DNA of 8,315 nucleotides from an uncultured Candidatus Altimarinota bacterium (GTDB lineage Bacteria > Patescibacteriota > Gracilibacteria > BD1-5 > UBA6164). Below, piece after piece: positions 1 through 8,312 of the stretch. Under the pieces are notes generated by a model, which saw only the letters and a list, made by a program, of their open reading frames with translations, did no database searches and was not told the origin of the DNA. The stretch covers positions 1 through 8,315 of the forward strand of contig CALLPO010000114.1 of assembly GCA_938015605.1 (NCBI GenBank), in the 5' to 3' direction. The position numbers and the translations under genes are program-made. Numbering within the stretch: the first letter of the stretch is position 1; every line of letters starts with the position of its first letter.

Positions 1-318
1 AGACTTATTAAGACTGTGTGAAATGAAATTACAAAACTTGATCAAATAAAAGCATACTGCGTAGCTCTATCAGCAGCAATCACAGTTATTCTAGCATCTG
101 CTCTTTCTCTCCCTGTTTCTACTACTCAAATTGCAATATGATGAGTGTTTGGAATATGACTCTATAGAGAATACCTCAAGAGACAAAAGTGAAAATCAAA
201 AATTATCATTGAAAAATCTATGGTTAAATCTATTGTTCTTTCTTGGATAGTCACTCTTCCAATTGCTTGAATTATAGCATCTATTACATATTTAATAGTT
301 ATGGCAGTGAGTGGATAG
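1..318 (+). CDS. PiT-family inorganic phosphate permease, C-terminal part (5' end outside window)
   Basis: Integral membrane permease that would import inorganic phosphate, probably by ion symport as in the PiT (PF01384) family. Only the last 105 residues are visible; frame 1 is open from the window edge to TAG at 316-318. The second-repeat signature of PiT proteins is present: a hydrophobic helix (about residues 20-37), then PVSTT at 38-42, followed by QIAIGGVFGIGLYRE. A basic loop (KRQKGKSK) and a last helix (about 77-104) finish the protein, as expected for a PiT C-terminus. Six TGA codons lie in frame, two of them encoding the conserved double glycine after the STT motif, so UGA must be read as glycine. 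The gene converges with the large minus-strand gene and is separated from it by a hairpin terminator. Family assignment is good; phosphate versus sulfate specificity is not provable from this fragment. Confidence 0.88.
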
Positions 319-334
319 TTGAAAATGAATCAAT

Positions 335-364
335 AAAAAAAGAGACTATGAAGTCTCTTTTTTT
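335..364. terminator. Bidirectional intrinsic terminator between convergent genes
   Basis: A perfect 7-bp stem, agagact (341-347) and agtctct (352-358), with a 4-base loop is flanked by an A-run (335-340) and a T-run (358-364). Read on the plus strand it ends in a T-tract just after the phosphate permease; read on the minus strand the A-run becomes the T-tract just after the large gene's stop (379-381). It can therefore serve both genes. This is a structural prediction by eye. Confidence 0.85.
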
Positions 365-378
365 ATTTCTGGATATCA

Positions 379-3300
379 TTATGCTACATTTCTTAATTCT
401 GGTTCTTCATCATCTGGTTCAACTGTTCTTCTTGCTCTTTCTTTTGTTAAATCGATTACTTCATAATCTGAAAATTTTGTATTATCAGAACCTCCAAAAT
501 CTCAACTATGAGACACACTTCAACTTAACATATTATCAAGATACCCTTCTATAAGAACATGTGCTTCTCAATGAATGTGTCAATGTTCTAGTTCAGTGTA
601 ATCAATTACTTTTGCAAGATCTAATATATCAATTCCATTTTTAATAAAGAATTTTCAAATACTTGATGAATTTTTTCTTAGAGCAGAAAGAACATCTTCT
701 CTTGAACCATGCGATTCAAGAAGTGCTGCCATTACTTGTGCTAGCATATCTTTGAGAATTTTTCTTCTATAAGTTGCACCATACTCTGAATATTTTCCCC
801 TAATTATTGCATTGAATTCTTCATGTATTTCTTCCCACATAAAAGCTCAGACATCATGATTTCTAAACCCTCATCCTTGACTTAATTCCATGTTTTTTGC
901 AGCCTTATATACATGCATTCATGATGTTCATGCATGTTTAAAAGGATCTGTCATCATATCCTTATTTGTAAAATCTGCATCTGCATTCACTAATTCCCTA
1001 AATGAATTATAATAGGTATTAAATGTAGTATCACCATCTCTAGTTTTTCAATCTATTTCATGTGTATCTTTTTCAACAAAGATTAGTTTTGATAGATATG
1101 CTTCTTCATCTGATTCTCATTCATTCAAGAAAAATAAAGAACGAGTAAGAACTTTTCAATATTTCATAAAAAATTTCTCAGTGTTAGCAATTTTTTCACC
1201 TTCACTCATTCATTTCTTTTTCATGTTATCATAAATAGACTGAGCCTCATTTCAGATACCTTTATACTTTGATCATGTTCTTGCCTCAATTCTTTTAGAA
1301 AGTTGAAGTATAGTGTCATTCAAGATGTTTAAATCACTTGTATATGACATAAAACGGGTAAGAGGAATCAACATTCCTTTTGCAGGGAAATTCTTAAGTG
1401 CATCTGAAATTTTTAGACTATCAAAATCATAAGCAATTCAAGAAAAAGCCATTACAAAAGGAATTTTTGTCATTTCTTCCATTGTACCTCACTTTTCAAT
1501 TACTTTTTCAGCCCATCATATTGCATTAGGATATGTTCATCCTTTTAATTCACCCATTCCCCCATCAATTCTTCACTGAATAGTTCTTTCATCTGAAGCA
1601 TCAGTTCTCCCTGTTTCAATTTCTTCTTCCTTTCAAGTAGCTCTCATTCTTTTAACATCTTTGTGTATTCTAGATCTTCTCTCTATTCAATTATATCAAC
1701 CTGGTTTACACTGTAAGACAAGTAATACATATACTAATTTTTCTTCATTAAAGTTCTCATTATTATCTTCTTGTTCTTTTTTAATATCATTATACAGTTT
1801 ATCTCATACCTTTCAACCAAGTGCTGTATACCATAAGAAACTTCATTTATGTTTTGCAAGTCATTTTTTAGCATAGAGTGTTCAATATTTTTCTAACATA
1901 AACTGCACTCAAGCAGCTTTTTTATATTGTGGTGCACTTTTATTCAATAACCATTTTTCAATCATTTCAGTTGCAATTGATGAATCAACCGCTTTAAGTT
2001 TTTCAAGGTATGCTTCTTCATTTTTCTTTTGTGCTTGCTCAACTCTCGATTTAAGATCAGCTTTAATATCATCTGGTAGAAATTTTCCAAATATTCATTG
2101 GGCAACAAGAGCTGAATGTTCTGCATTTCATTCTTTAAGATATTCTTCTAGAGACTCAACTCATTGTTTTAATCCCATTACTAATTCAGAAATAGAGACA
2201 TTATTAAACAACCTAGACATAAAACTATCATGCATTCATTCAGGTCATTTAGAGTGTTTGGTTGAATCATCCTTTGCTTCCTGAAGACTTCTTGGTACAA
2301 GTTTATGTTCTAGAATATATGCATGAAAGAATGCTAAACTCACTGTCTGACTTCATTTATAAACAGTATAGTTATCTTGTCTTATTTTGTCTTCTTTACC
2401 TTTTACCTCCTTTTTTGTACTTTTAATATTCCCATAACTAAAATTAACTTTATCTCAATCTATAGAATTAATTTTAACCATTTCTTCACTATCTCAATTC
2501 ATTGCAGCTAGAAAAGGGTATGAGAGTTTTAATTGCTCATTTCATTCTTTTTTCTTAATAGCATTGTTTTTGTATTTGTATGCTCCCCATGTATTCCCTA
2601 TTTTATCATCTGAACCAACTTCACTCATTAAGTCATTAAAGTTTCAATCTAACTTAGATGTTCTTTTTCATTTTTTTTCTTTAAAAATTTTATAAAATTC
2701 TTGAAACCCTCATTTCTCCTCATTACCATTAAAATTTTGAATAGTTATTTCATTATCACTAACTCAGGTAATAGTAAAAATTCCAAAATTCTTTACATCT
2801 TTTGAGTCTCATAATTGAAATGTTGTTCAAACATCAAATCAAAATTTAGATCATTTTTCATCAACATGATCAATCTTATTTAATAATCACTCCTTGTTGA
2901 ATGATTTAGCCTCTTCTATTTGTTTATCAAATCACTGTCTTCATGCATCTTCATGAAGAATTCTATCAATTTGGTTATTAGAATATTTTCTTCTTCAGTA
3001 ACTATTTTTTTCTGATTGTAATTTTTTTCTTAGCTTTTTACTATATTCATCTCTATCATCAGCAATTTTATCATAATCAATGTTTCTAAAACTATCCTCA
3101 TCTTTTTCATAATCAGAAGTAAGCATTTCTCATGGAGTCAAGACTTCCATTTTTGAAATAGCTAATGCTTTATCATTATCTCAAAAAGCGTTATCAACTC
3201 ATCATCCTTTACTTACTAATCATGAAAAGTCCTGATAAGATATAGTTTCTATTTCTCATACTAATGCTTCATCATAAACATCATTTCATTTGCTTCTAAA

Positions 3301-4530
3301 TTTAATAACACCTTTTTTATCATCAAGCTCAAGTATTTCTAAGAACCTTACAGATTTACTTTTATCTTGTTTATTATAATCTCATTTTGTAACAATATCT
3401 TGAGATAGAGAAATTATATTTCCTTTTTTAATCTTTAAAATTGATTGAGAATCTAATTTTTTAGAATCTTCTAATTGATTTTTAAACCAAGTTAAATCTT
3501 TTCTTCAACTTTCTTCTACATTAGATACCAATTTATCAAATTCTGCAGCTGCTTTTTTAAGAGATAAACTATTATCATTAACAAGCTTAGTTGCTTGTTT
3601 TCAAGTTTTAATTAATTCACTAGTAGGAACAATAAAATCATCATTAGAGAAATTCCCTGTTATTCTTTTAATATTAATTTCACTTGCATCTAAATTCCCA
3701 TTAGCTTCTAATCACTGTTGAATTGCATTTATTTTAAATAATTTGGCTTCTGATTTACTTAATAATTTAAGTTTTAATGCTTCAGCTAGAGTTATAGTTG
3801 GAATAAATGTATTTACAAATTCAATCCTTTCATCATCATTAAAAATAGCCGTCCCTCATATTCAAGGTTTTGCAAAAAGTCCTTGAATATCATTCACATT
3901 AAATATATACCCCTTTTCTAATTTATCTAAAAAATGTGCAATTATATCTTTGTTTTCATCAGATAGTTTTGGATATTTTTCTTCTAAATTGAATTTAGCT
4001 AAGTGATCTAATACATTTTTCTTATCAACTTTTTTTCAAAATATTTCTTCTAATTTACTTGCCTGTAATGCATCTGAATCAATATAATCTTGTAAGTCTC
4101 ATTTTTCCAATTTTTCAATTTCATTCTCAATAGATTGAGTATATTTATTTGGACTGATATCATAATTTAGGAGAATTCTTTTCCTTAATTCTTGTCTTTT
4201 GTTATTTAAAATAACTGTATCTTTAGTCATTTCTGATAGTAAATCAGAATACTTAATCAGGTCTAAATCTATTGATTCAAATTCACTAATTCATTGAGCG
4301 TATTTTTTTAACTCTTTTTTTAGCCATCTATTCATACTTCAAGCTTTTCAAATTTTGTTCATAAATTCTACTCATCCACCATCAGGTTTGTGAATTTGAA
4401 AATCAAGAAATTTTTTCATAAAACTTCTTCTTTTTTTAGCATCTTGTTCTTGTTGTTCTACATTTTCCTGAGCTTCACTTTCTTCAAGATTTTCATCATT
4501 AGCAGCTCCACCATTTGTATTATCAGTCAT
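379..4530 (-). CDS. 1383-residue uncharacterised soluble protein with beta-modules, UGA-rich
   Basis: I do not recognise this gene. With UGA as glycine it is one unbroken frame from ATG (4528-4530) to TAA (379-381); under the standard code it shatters into short pieces. An in-frame TAA at 4558-4560 shows the start cannot lie far upstream; a TTG at 4531-4533 is the only nearby alternative. I see no signal peptide and no convincing membrane helix, so it is probably cytoplasmic. Residues 1-36 are acidic, Gln/Glu/Asn-rich and probably disordered, then a basic stretch (KKRRSFMKKF) follows. Three segments look like small beta-modules that each end in an aromatic helix: about 368-440, 560-617 and 680-740. 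Residues about 880-1035 form the most globular-looking part, with W900, an RRSRIHKD motif at H956 and MAFSGIAYDFD from 1027. A histidine cluster (HGHIHGEAH, 1316-1324) precedes an acidic tail. It is transcribed away from the protease operon. Long uncharacterised proteins are common in Patescibacteria, but any family link here is from memory and unverified. Confidence 0.9.
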
Positions 4531-4559
4531 CAAGGATATTTTTAATATATATATTCTTT

Positions 4560-4588
4560 ATTTTACCATAAAATAGAACTAAATCAAA
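4560..4588 (-). promoter_or_regulatory. Putative promoter of the large minus-strand gene
   Basis: On the minus strand an extended -10 element (TATGGTAAAAT, 4560-4570; TG one base before TAAAAT) lies about 30 bases upstream of the ATG at 4530. A weak -35-like TTGATT (4582-4587) is 16 bp further upstream. The leader would be roughly 20-25 nt and contains no Shine-Dalgarno motif. AT-rich sequence makes chance matches common, so confidence is moderate. Confidence 0.45.
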
Positions 4589-4593
4589 ATAAA

Positions 4594-4621
4594 TTAGACA
4601 AAAGTTAAATACTAATATAAT
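4594..4621 (+). promoter_or_regulatory. Putative promoter of the protease/HD operon
   Basis: A perfect -10 hexamer TATAAT (4616-4621) is preceded by a -35-like TAGACA (4595-4600), with a short 15-bp spacer. Transcription would start near 4628, giving a leader of about 28 nt before the ATG at 4656. It sits back to back with the putative promoter of the large minus-strand gene. No operator or Shine-Dalgarno motif is evident in the 4531-4655 spacer. Confidence 0.5.
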
Positions 4622-4655
4622 TTACTTTATATATCTACTCTAAACTCTTCAAACT

Positions 4656-5924
4656 ATGATTTTCATCTGAATCCTTGTAGCTATTGTTATGTTCTCCATT
4701 ATTGTAATAATTCATGAATTTTGACACTTTTCAGCTGCTAGAAAATTTGGAGTAAAAGTTGAAGAGTTTTGACTATGAATTCCCCCAAAAGCCAAAGAAT
4801 TGTTTACAGATAAAAAGTGAACAGTATTCACTCTCAACTGGCTTCCATTATGAGGTTTTGTACGCTTAAAATGAGAAAATCCAAATTTATTGGAAGATAA
4901 AGATGACCCAGAGGCTTTATCAAATAAAAGCTATTTTGCTCAAAGTGTAATCATTCTTGGATGAGTTTTTATGAACTTCCTATTAGCAATCATTATTTTT
5001 TCAATTTTATTTTTTGTTTGAGTAAAGCCTGTTTGAGTAAATAATAGGATTGATACAAATTTGAATGTAAAATTAATTCCAACACAAGAACAAGCAATTA
5101 AATCAGGGTTATTAGAAAAAGATAGTTCGATAATACTCTATCCAATTGAAAATTCAATTGCTCAGATTTCTTGATTACAAGAAGGAGACAATCTCTGAAA
5201 TATTGATTGAATTAACTTCGATTCTTCTTCAGAAGTTATTAAGTATATTTTTACAAAGCAAAATAAAAAAATTAATATAAGTGTAAGTAGGCTATGAAAT
5301 GATGAAGATTCGAAAGAATGTGTAAAATCTAATACTGTTTGTAATAAAACATGAGTTTGTACTGCATGTAGTATTCAAATTGATGAAGTTATAATTTCAC
5401 TTACTGTATGAAATGATTGAAAAATAGGTACTTATTTATCTGGAGATTATAAAAGAAATAAAGACTTTGAATACAAATATTGATTAGTTGAATCAATAAA
5501 ATATTGAGTGCTTGAAACATATAATCAAAGTCTTCTTACTTTTAAAGCTATTTGAATACTTATAAAAAAATTAGTAAATCCAGAAACTCCTCAAGAAAGA
5601 ACTGAAGCTGTTGAAAATATGAAATGACCAATAGGAATAGTTGATCTGGTTGCAAACTCTCTTGAAGCATGAATTATATTTTTATTAATACTATCCGCGA
5701 TCATTTCTATTAATCTTTGAGTTTTTAATCTACTTCCAATTCCAGCTCTAGATTGATGAAGACTCTTATTTATTTCAATCAATGCACTTATTGCAAAAAT
5801 ATTTTGAAAGAAAGCAATTACAGAAAATCTTGAAAATCTCATACATGTATTTTTCTTCATTGTATTAATTGCACTGAGTATTTTAATATGATACAATGAT
5901 GTGGTAAATATCATAAATAGATAA
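4656..5924 (+). CDS. rseP: Site-2 intramembrane zinc metalloprotease (RseP-like, peptidase M50)
   Basis: Membrane protease of the M50 family, which cuts transmembrane segments of regulatory proteins or leftover signal peptides. The 422-residue length is normal for RseP. TM1 (about 1-22) carries the zinc site HEFGH at 20-24 (H20, E21, H24). An LNWLPLGGFVRLKGE stretch follows, typical of the family. TM2 (about 98-122) holds GGVFMNF, where AGPxxNF is usual. A single PDZ region starts near 170 (GLQEGDNL at 173-180). GPIGIVDLV begins at 324, and NLLPIPALDGG (LDG at 365-367) supplies the third zinc ligand D366 in TM3. A last helix lies near 395-415. UGA encodes conserved glycines in HEFGH and LDGG. 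The PDZ part carries an unusual four-cysteine insertion (C222, C229, C235, C238). The ATG at 4656 gives the natural N-terminal helix. The HD gene follows after 4 bp. Its in vivo substrate cannot be inferred from this window; no RseA or sigma-E gene is nearby. Confidence 0.95.
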
Positions 5925-5928
5925 AGTA

Positions 5929-6564
5929 ATGAAAAAATCTCCTACATTAACTAAAGCAATGAGCTATGTAAATAAGCTTCTTTTACCTTTAGAATGATTA
6001 TATTATCACCAATATAATCATTCTTTAGAAGTTATGGAAAGAGCAATGTATTTAGGAAAAAAAGAAAATGTTAGTGAAGAAGAAATTGAAATTCTTTGAA
6101 TTGCAGGTCTATTTCATGACACTGGTTTTGTTATTCAATATGATGATAATGAATATATTGGAGCCAAAATTGCTGCAAATTATCTAAAAACAACTTTGTA
6201 TCCTAAAGAAAAGATTAAAATCATACAAAGATTAATCCTTGCTACAAAACCAAGTTATAAAACCCCTATTGACCTCCTAGAAAAAATAATTAAAGATGCT
6301 GATTTAGACAATTTATGAAGAGATGATTTTTTTGAAAAAAAAGACAAGATGAAACTTGAACTTGAAACAATTAGGGAGATAAAAATGAAAAATCCAGATT
6401 GGGATCATGGTTCTCTCCAGCTCTTAAAAGAACATAAGTACTATACTGATACTCAGAAGAAAGAAAGATGAGATAAGAAAATTGAAAATAGAGAAATTCT
6501 TGAGAAAATGCTAAATGAACTTGATGTTGATATTCAAGATCCTAGATATAAATTGTCATACTAA
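5929..6564 (+). CDS. HD-domain metal-dependent phosphohydrolase
   Basis: A 211-residue soluble protein of the HD superfamily (PF01966-like), enzymes that hydrolyse phosphate mono- or diesters, often of nucleotides, using bound metal. Visible motifs in order are YYHQYNHSLEV (H27, H31), GLFHDTGF with the HD pair at 63-64, a NEYIGAKIAANYL helix, and KDADLDNLGRDDF, where D123 or D125 would be the last metal ligand. The C-terminal third is a charged helical extension without a motif known to me. The frame uses several UGA glycine codons. It starts 4 bp after the protease stop with no Shine-Dalgarno motif, so co-transcription and possibly re-initiation are likely. An intrinsic terminator begins at its stop codon. 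Substrate is unknown: 5'-nucleotides, cyclic nucleotides and (p)ppGpp-like molecules are all possible for the superfamily, and nothing here chooses between them. Confidence 0.88.
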
Positions 6565-6596
6565 AATATTTACATTAAATTTGTAAATATTTTTTT
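6564..6596 (+). terminator. AT-rich intrinsic terminator after the protease/HD operon
   Basis: A perfect 10-bp inverted repeat, aaatatttac (6564-6573) and gtaaatattt (6583-6592), with a 9-base loop runs directly into a T-tract (6590-6596). It begins at the last base of the HD-protein stop codon. The stem has only one G-C pair and would be weak, but placement and the T-run fit a terminator, separating tgt from the upstream operon. Confidence 0.7.
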
Positions 6597-6607
6597 GTGC
6601 CTATACT
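6581..6607 (+). promoter_or_regulatory. Possible promoter of tgt
   Basis: A -10-like TATACT (6602-6607) lies 26 bases before the tgt ATG, with a weak -35-like TTGTAA (6581-6586) at a 15-bp spacing. The -35 part overlaps the terminator stem. The match is modest and AT-rich DNA gives many such hits. The presence of a terminator just upstream argues that tgt needs its own promoter somewhere in this 69-bp gap. Confidence 0.3.
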
Positions 6608-6633
6608 TTTGTAGTTAAAAATAAATACTACTT

Positions 6634-7821
6634 ATGTTTGAATATAGAATAGATAATACTGATTGAAAAGCTCGTGCTTGAGAATTTTTTACAGAACATG
6701 GGAGTTTTGAAACACCTGTTTTTATGCCTGTTGGGACAAAAGCAACAGTAAAATGAATTCACAATGAAGAACTAGAAGAGATGTGAGCTAGTATTATCCT
6801 CAATAATACGTATCACCTATATTTAAAACCAGGACAAGATGTTATTAAGCATTTTGGATGAATTCATAAGTTTCAGAATTATAAAAAACCTATGCTTACT
6901 GATTCTGGATGATTTCAAGTTTTTTCACTTGGACAAACAGGATGACCAACTCCAGCATTTATTTCAAAAAACTCTAAAAAAGAAGAAATAAAACTCGTTA
7001 AAATCACTGAAGATTGAGTTCATTTCAGAAGTTTTATTGATGGAAGTAAGCACTTTTTCAATGCAGAAAATGTTATAGATATTCAATCAGACTTGTGAGC
7101 TGATATTATTATGGCTTTTGATGAATGTGCTCCTTGAAATAGTACTGAGCAGTATGCTCGTGCTGCCATGAATAGAACACATAGATGGGCTACAAGATGT
7201 GTAAAACAGTGGAAAATCAATAATACAAAAAGAGAAACTAACTGAGAATATCTTCAAGCTCTCTTCCCTATTGTTCAATGAAACACTTTTAAAAATCTCA
7301 GAGAAGAATCTGCTAAATTTATTGGGTGACTTGATTGTCCTTGAATAGCAATATGATGAGTTTCTGTTTGAGAATCCAAAGAAGATGTTTACAGAGTTCT
7401 TGATATAGTCGAACCACATCTTCCTACAAATAAACCAAGATATCTTATGTGAGTTTGAACTCCAGAGGATTTGATTGAAGCTATTTACAGAGGTGTTGAT
7501 ATGTTTGATTGTGTCCTTCCAACAAGAGTCTGAAGGCATTGATTAGCATTTACTAGTGAGTGAAACAAAAAATTAAAGAATAAAAAATACTCTCTATCTA
7601 AAGAGAGTCTTGACCCAAGGTGTAAATGTAAAACCTGTACAAACTATACCCTTGGTTATCTTCGTCACCTCATAGCCGAGAAAGAGTGACTCTGAGCACA
7701 ACTCCTTTCATACCATAATCTCTATTATCTCGTGAATTTAGCTAAATCAGCTCGTGAAGCTATTCTTGAGAATAGATATGATGAATTTAGAAGTGATTTT
7801 TGGCAGGTGTATAAAAATTAA
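6634..7821 (+). CDS. tgt: tRNA-guanine transglycosylase (queuine/preQ1 insertion)
   Basis: Cytoplasmic enzyme that exchanges guanine-34 in the anticodon of GUN tRNAs for preQ1 or, in some bacteria, salvaged queuine, leading to queuosine. The 395-residue length is close to the bacterial family. Landmarks are ETPVFMPVGT near the N-terminus, LNNTYHLYLKPG, LTDSGGFQVFSL with the catalytic-site D90, MAFDEC (D163) in the base pocket, GGVSVGE, RYLMGVGTPEDL, and MFDCVLPTR with the nucleophile D292. The zinc site is complete: C330, C332, C335 and H361, with the canonical 26-residue step from the last Cys to His. UGA encodes glycine in DSGGF and several other conserved positions. ATG at 6634 gives the expected N-terminus; there is no Shine-Dalgarno motif. 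The gene has its own terminator-bounded unit upstream and ends tail-to-tail with the next minus-strand gene, overlapping by 4 bp. Whether the cell makes or salvages the modified base is not visible here. Confidence 0.97.
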
Positions 7822-7833
7822 TTATATATTTTT
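7813..7833. terminator. Weak AT-only inverted repeat at the tgt/minus-gene junction
   Basis: AAAAAT (7813-7818) and ATTTTT (7828-7833) could pair around a 9-base loop, straddling both stop codons. It contains no G-C pair, so it would be a poor terminator in either direction. It is the only candidate at this convergent junction. Confidence 0.2.
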
Positions 7834-8312
7834 GGTGGATGTTCCATAATTTGTTCTATGTGAGATTCTATTGAATCTCAATCATTTAATGCATCTGAAT
7901 CTTTTAGAAGAATTACATCTACAGTACCATAACTGAAGTGTAAACCAATATTTTTATGCCCTTCATAAAAAAGTTGAGTAATTAAAGTAATTTTATCATA
8001 TAAACCTCATGATTCTACTCACATCACTTTATTCATTAGTGGGTCTTCAAAAAAAATTTCACCATAGTCTACAGGCAAAATGTTCATTTCTCTTAATGAT
8101 TCAAAAATAGCTCTGGGAGATGAGTGTTTAGCTATGATTTTTCAATTTCATACTGCATAAAATATTTTATTATTGAAAAGGTCTTGATACGTAATACTAT
8201 TAAGTAACAATTCATCAGTACTATCTTTAACTGTACTATTTTCATTAAACTCTGTAGTGTTGGAACTGGATTCTTTAACTCATTCTCCTACTTTTTTAGG
8301 AATATTAGGCAT
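7818..8312 (-). CDS. Uncharacterised 164-residue protein
   Basis: I do not recognise this gene. With UGA as glycine the minus-strand frame is open from ATG (8310-8312) to TAA (7818-7820), 164 codons plus stop. The frame is still open in the last three bases of the window (CTA), so a longer N-terminus beginning outside cannot be excluded. Residues 1-35 are polar, Ser/Thr/Asn/Glu-rich and probably disordered. A compact region follows from about residue 38 with alternating strands and helices: FYAVGNGKIIAKH, then SPRAIFESLREMN, VDYGEIFFED, and KNIGLHFSYGTVDVILL. No signal peptide, membrane helix or metal motif is evident. The NGKIIAKH-plus-helix pattern faintly recalls small DUF5678-like domains, but this is only an impression. 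The stop codon overlaps that of the convergent tgt gene. Being a real gene is supported by the long open frame under code 25 and a normal globular composition. Confidence 0.72.

Noticed and set aside
243..554. Plus-strand open frame of 103 codons
   Set aside because: It overlaps the permease C-terminus in another frame, the terminator and the end of the large minus-strand gene; its product is low-complexity Leu/Phe/His/Asn sequence typical of antisense AT-rich DNA.
655..840. Short minus-strand open frame of 61 codons as a separate gene
   Set aside because: It is in the same frame as the 1383-residue gene and ends only because UGA would be read as stop; it is an internal piece of that gene.
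1661..1876. Plus-strand open frame of 71 codons
   Set aside because: It is antisense to a well-behaved stretch of the large gene (around W900 and H956) and has no family features.
5591..5914. Minus-strand open frame of 107 codons
   Set aside because: It lies antisense to the GPIGI and LDGG motifs of the M50 protease, which is certain.
7087..7539. Minus-strand open frame of 150 codons
   Set aside because: It is antisense to the conserved core of tgt; the absence of stops comes from the plus-strand codon pattern.
7589..7608. Inverted repeat actctct/agagagt as a terminator
   Set aside because: It is inside the tgt coding region, has no T-tract after it, and tgt continues with its complete zinc site downstream.
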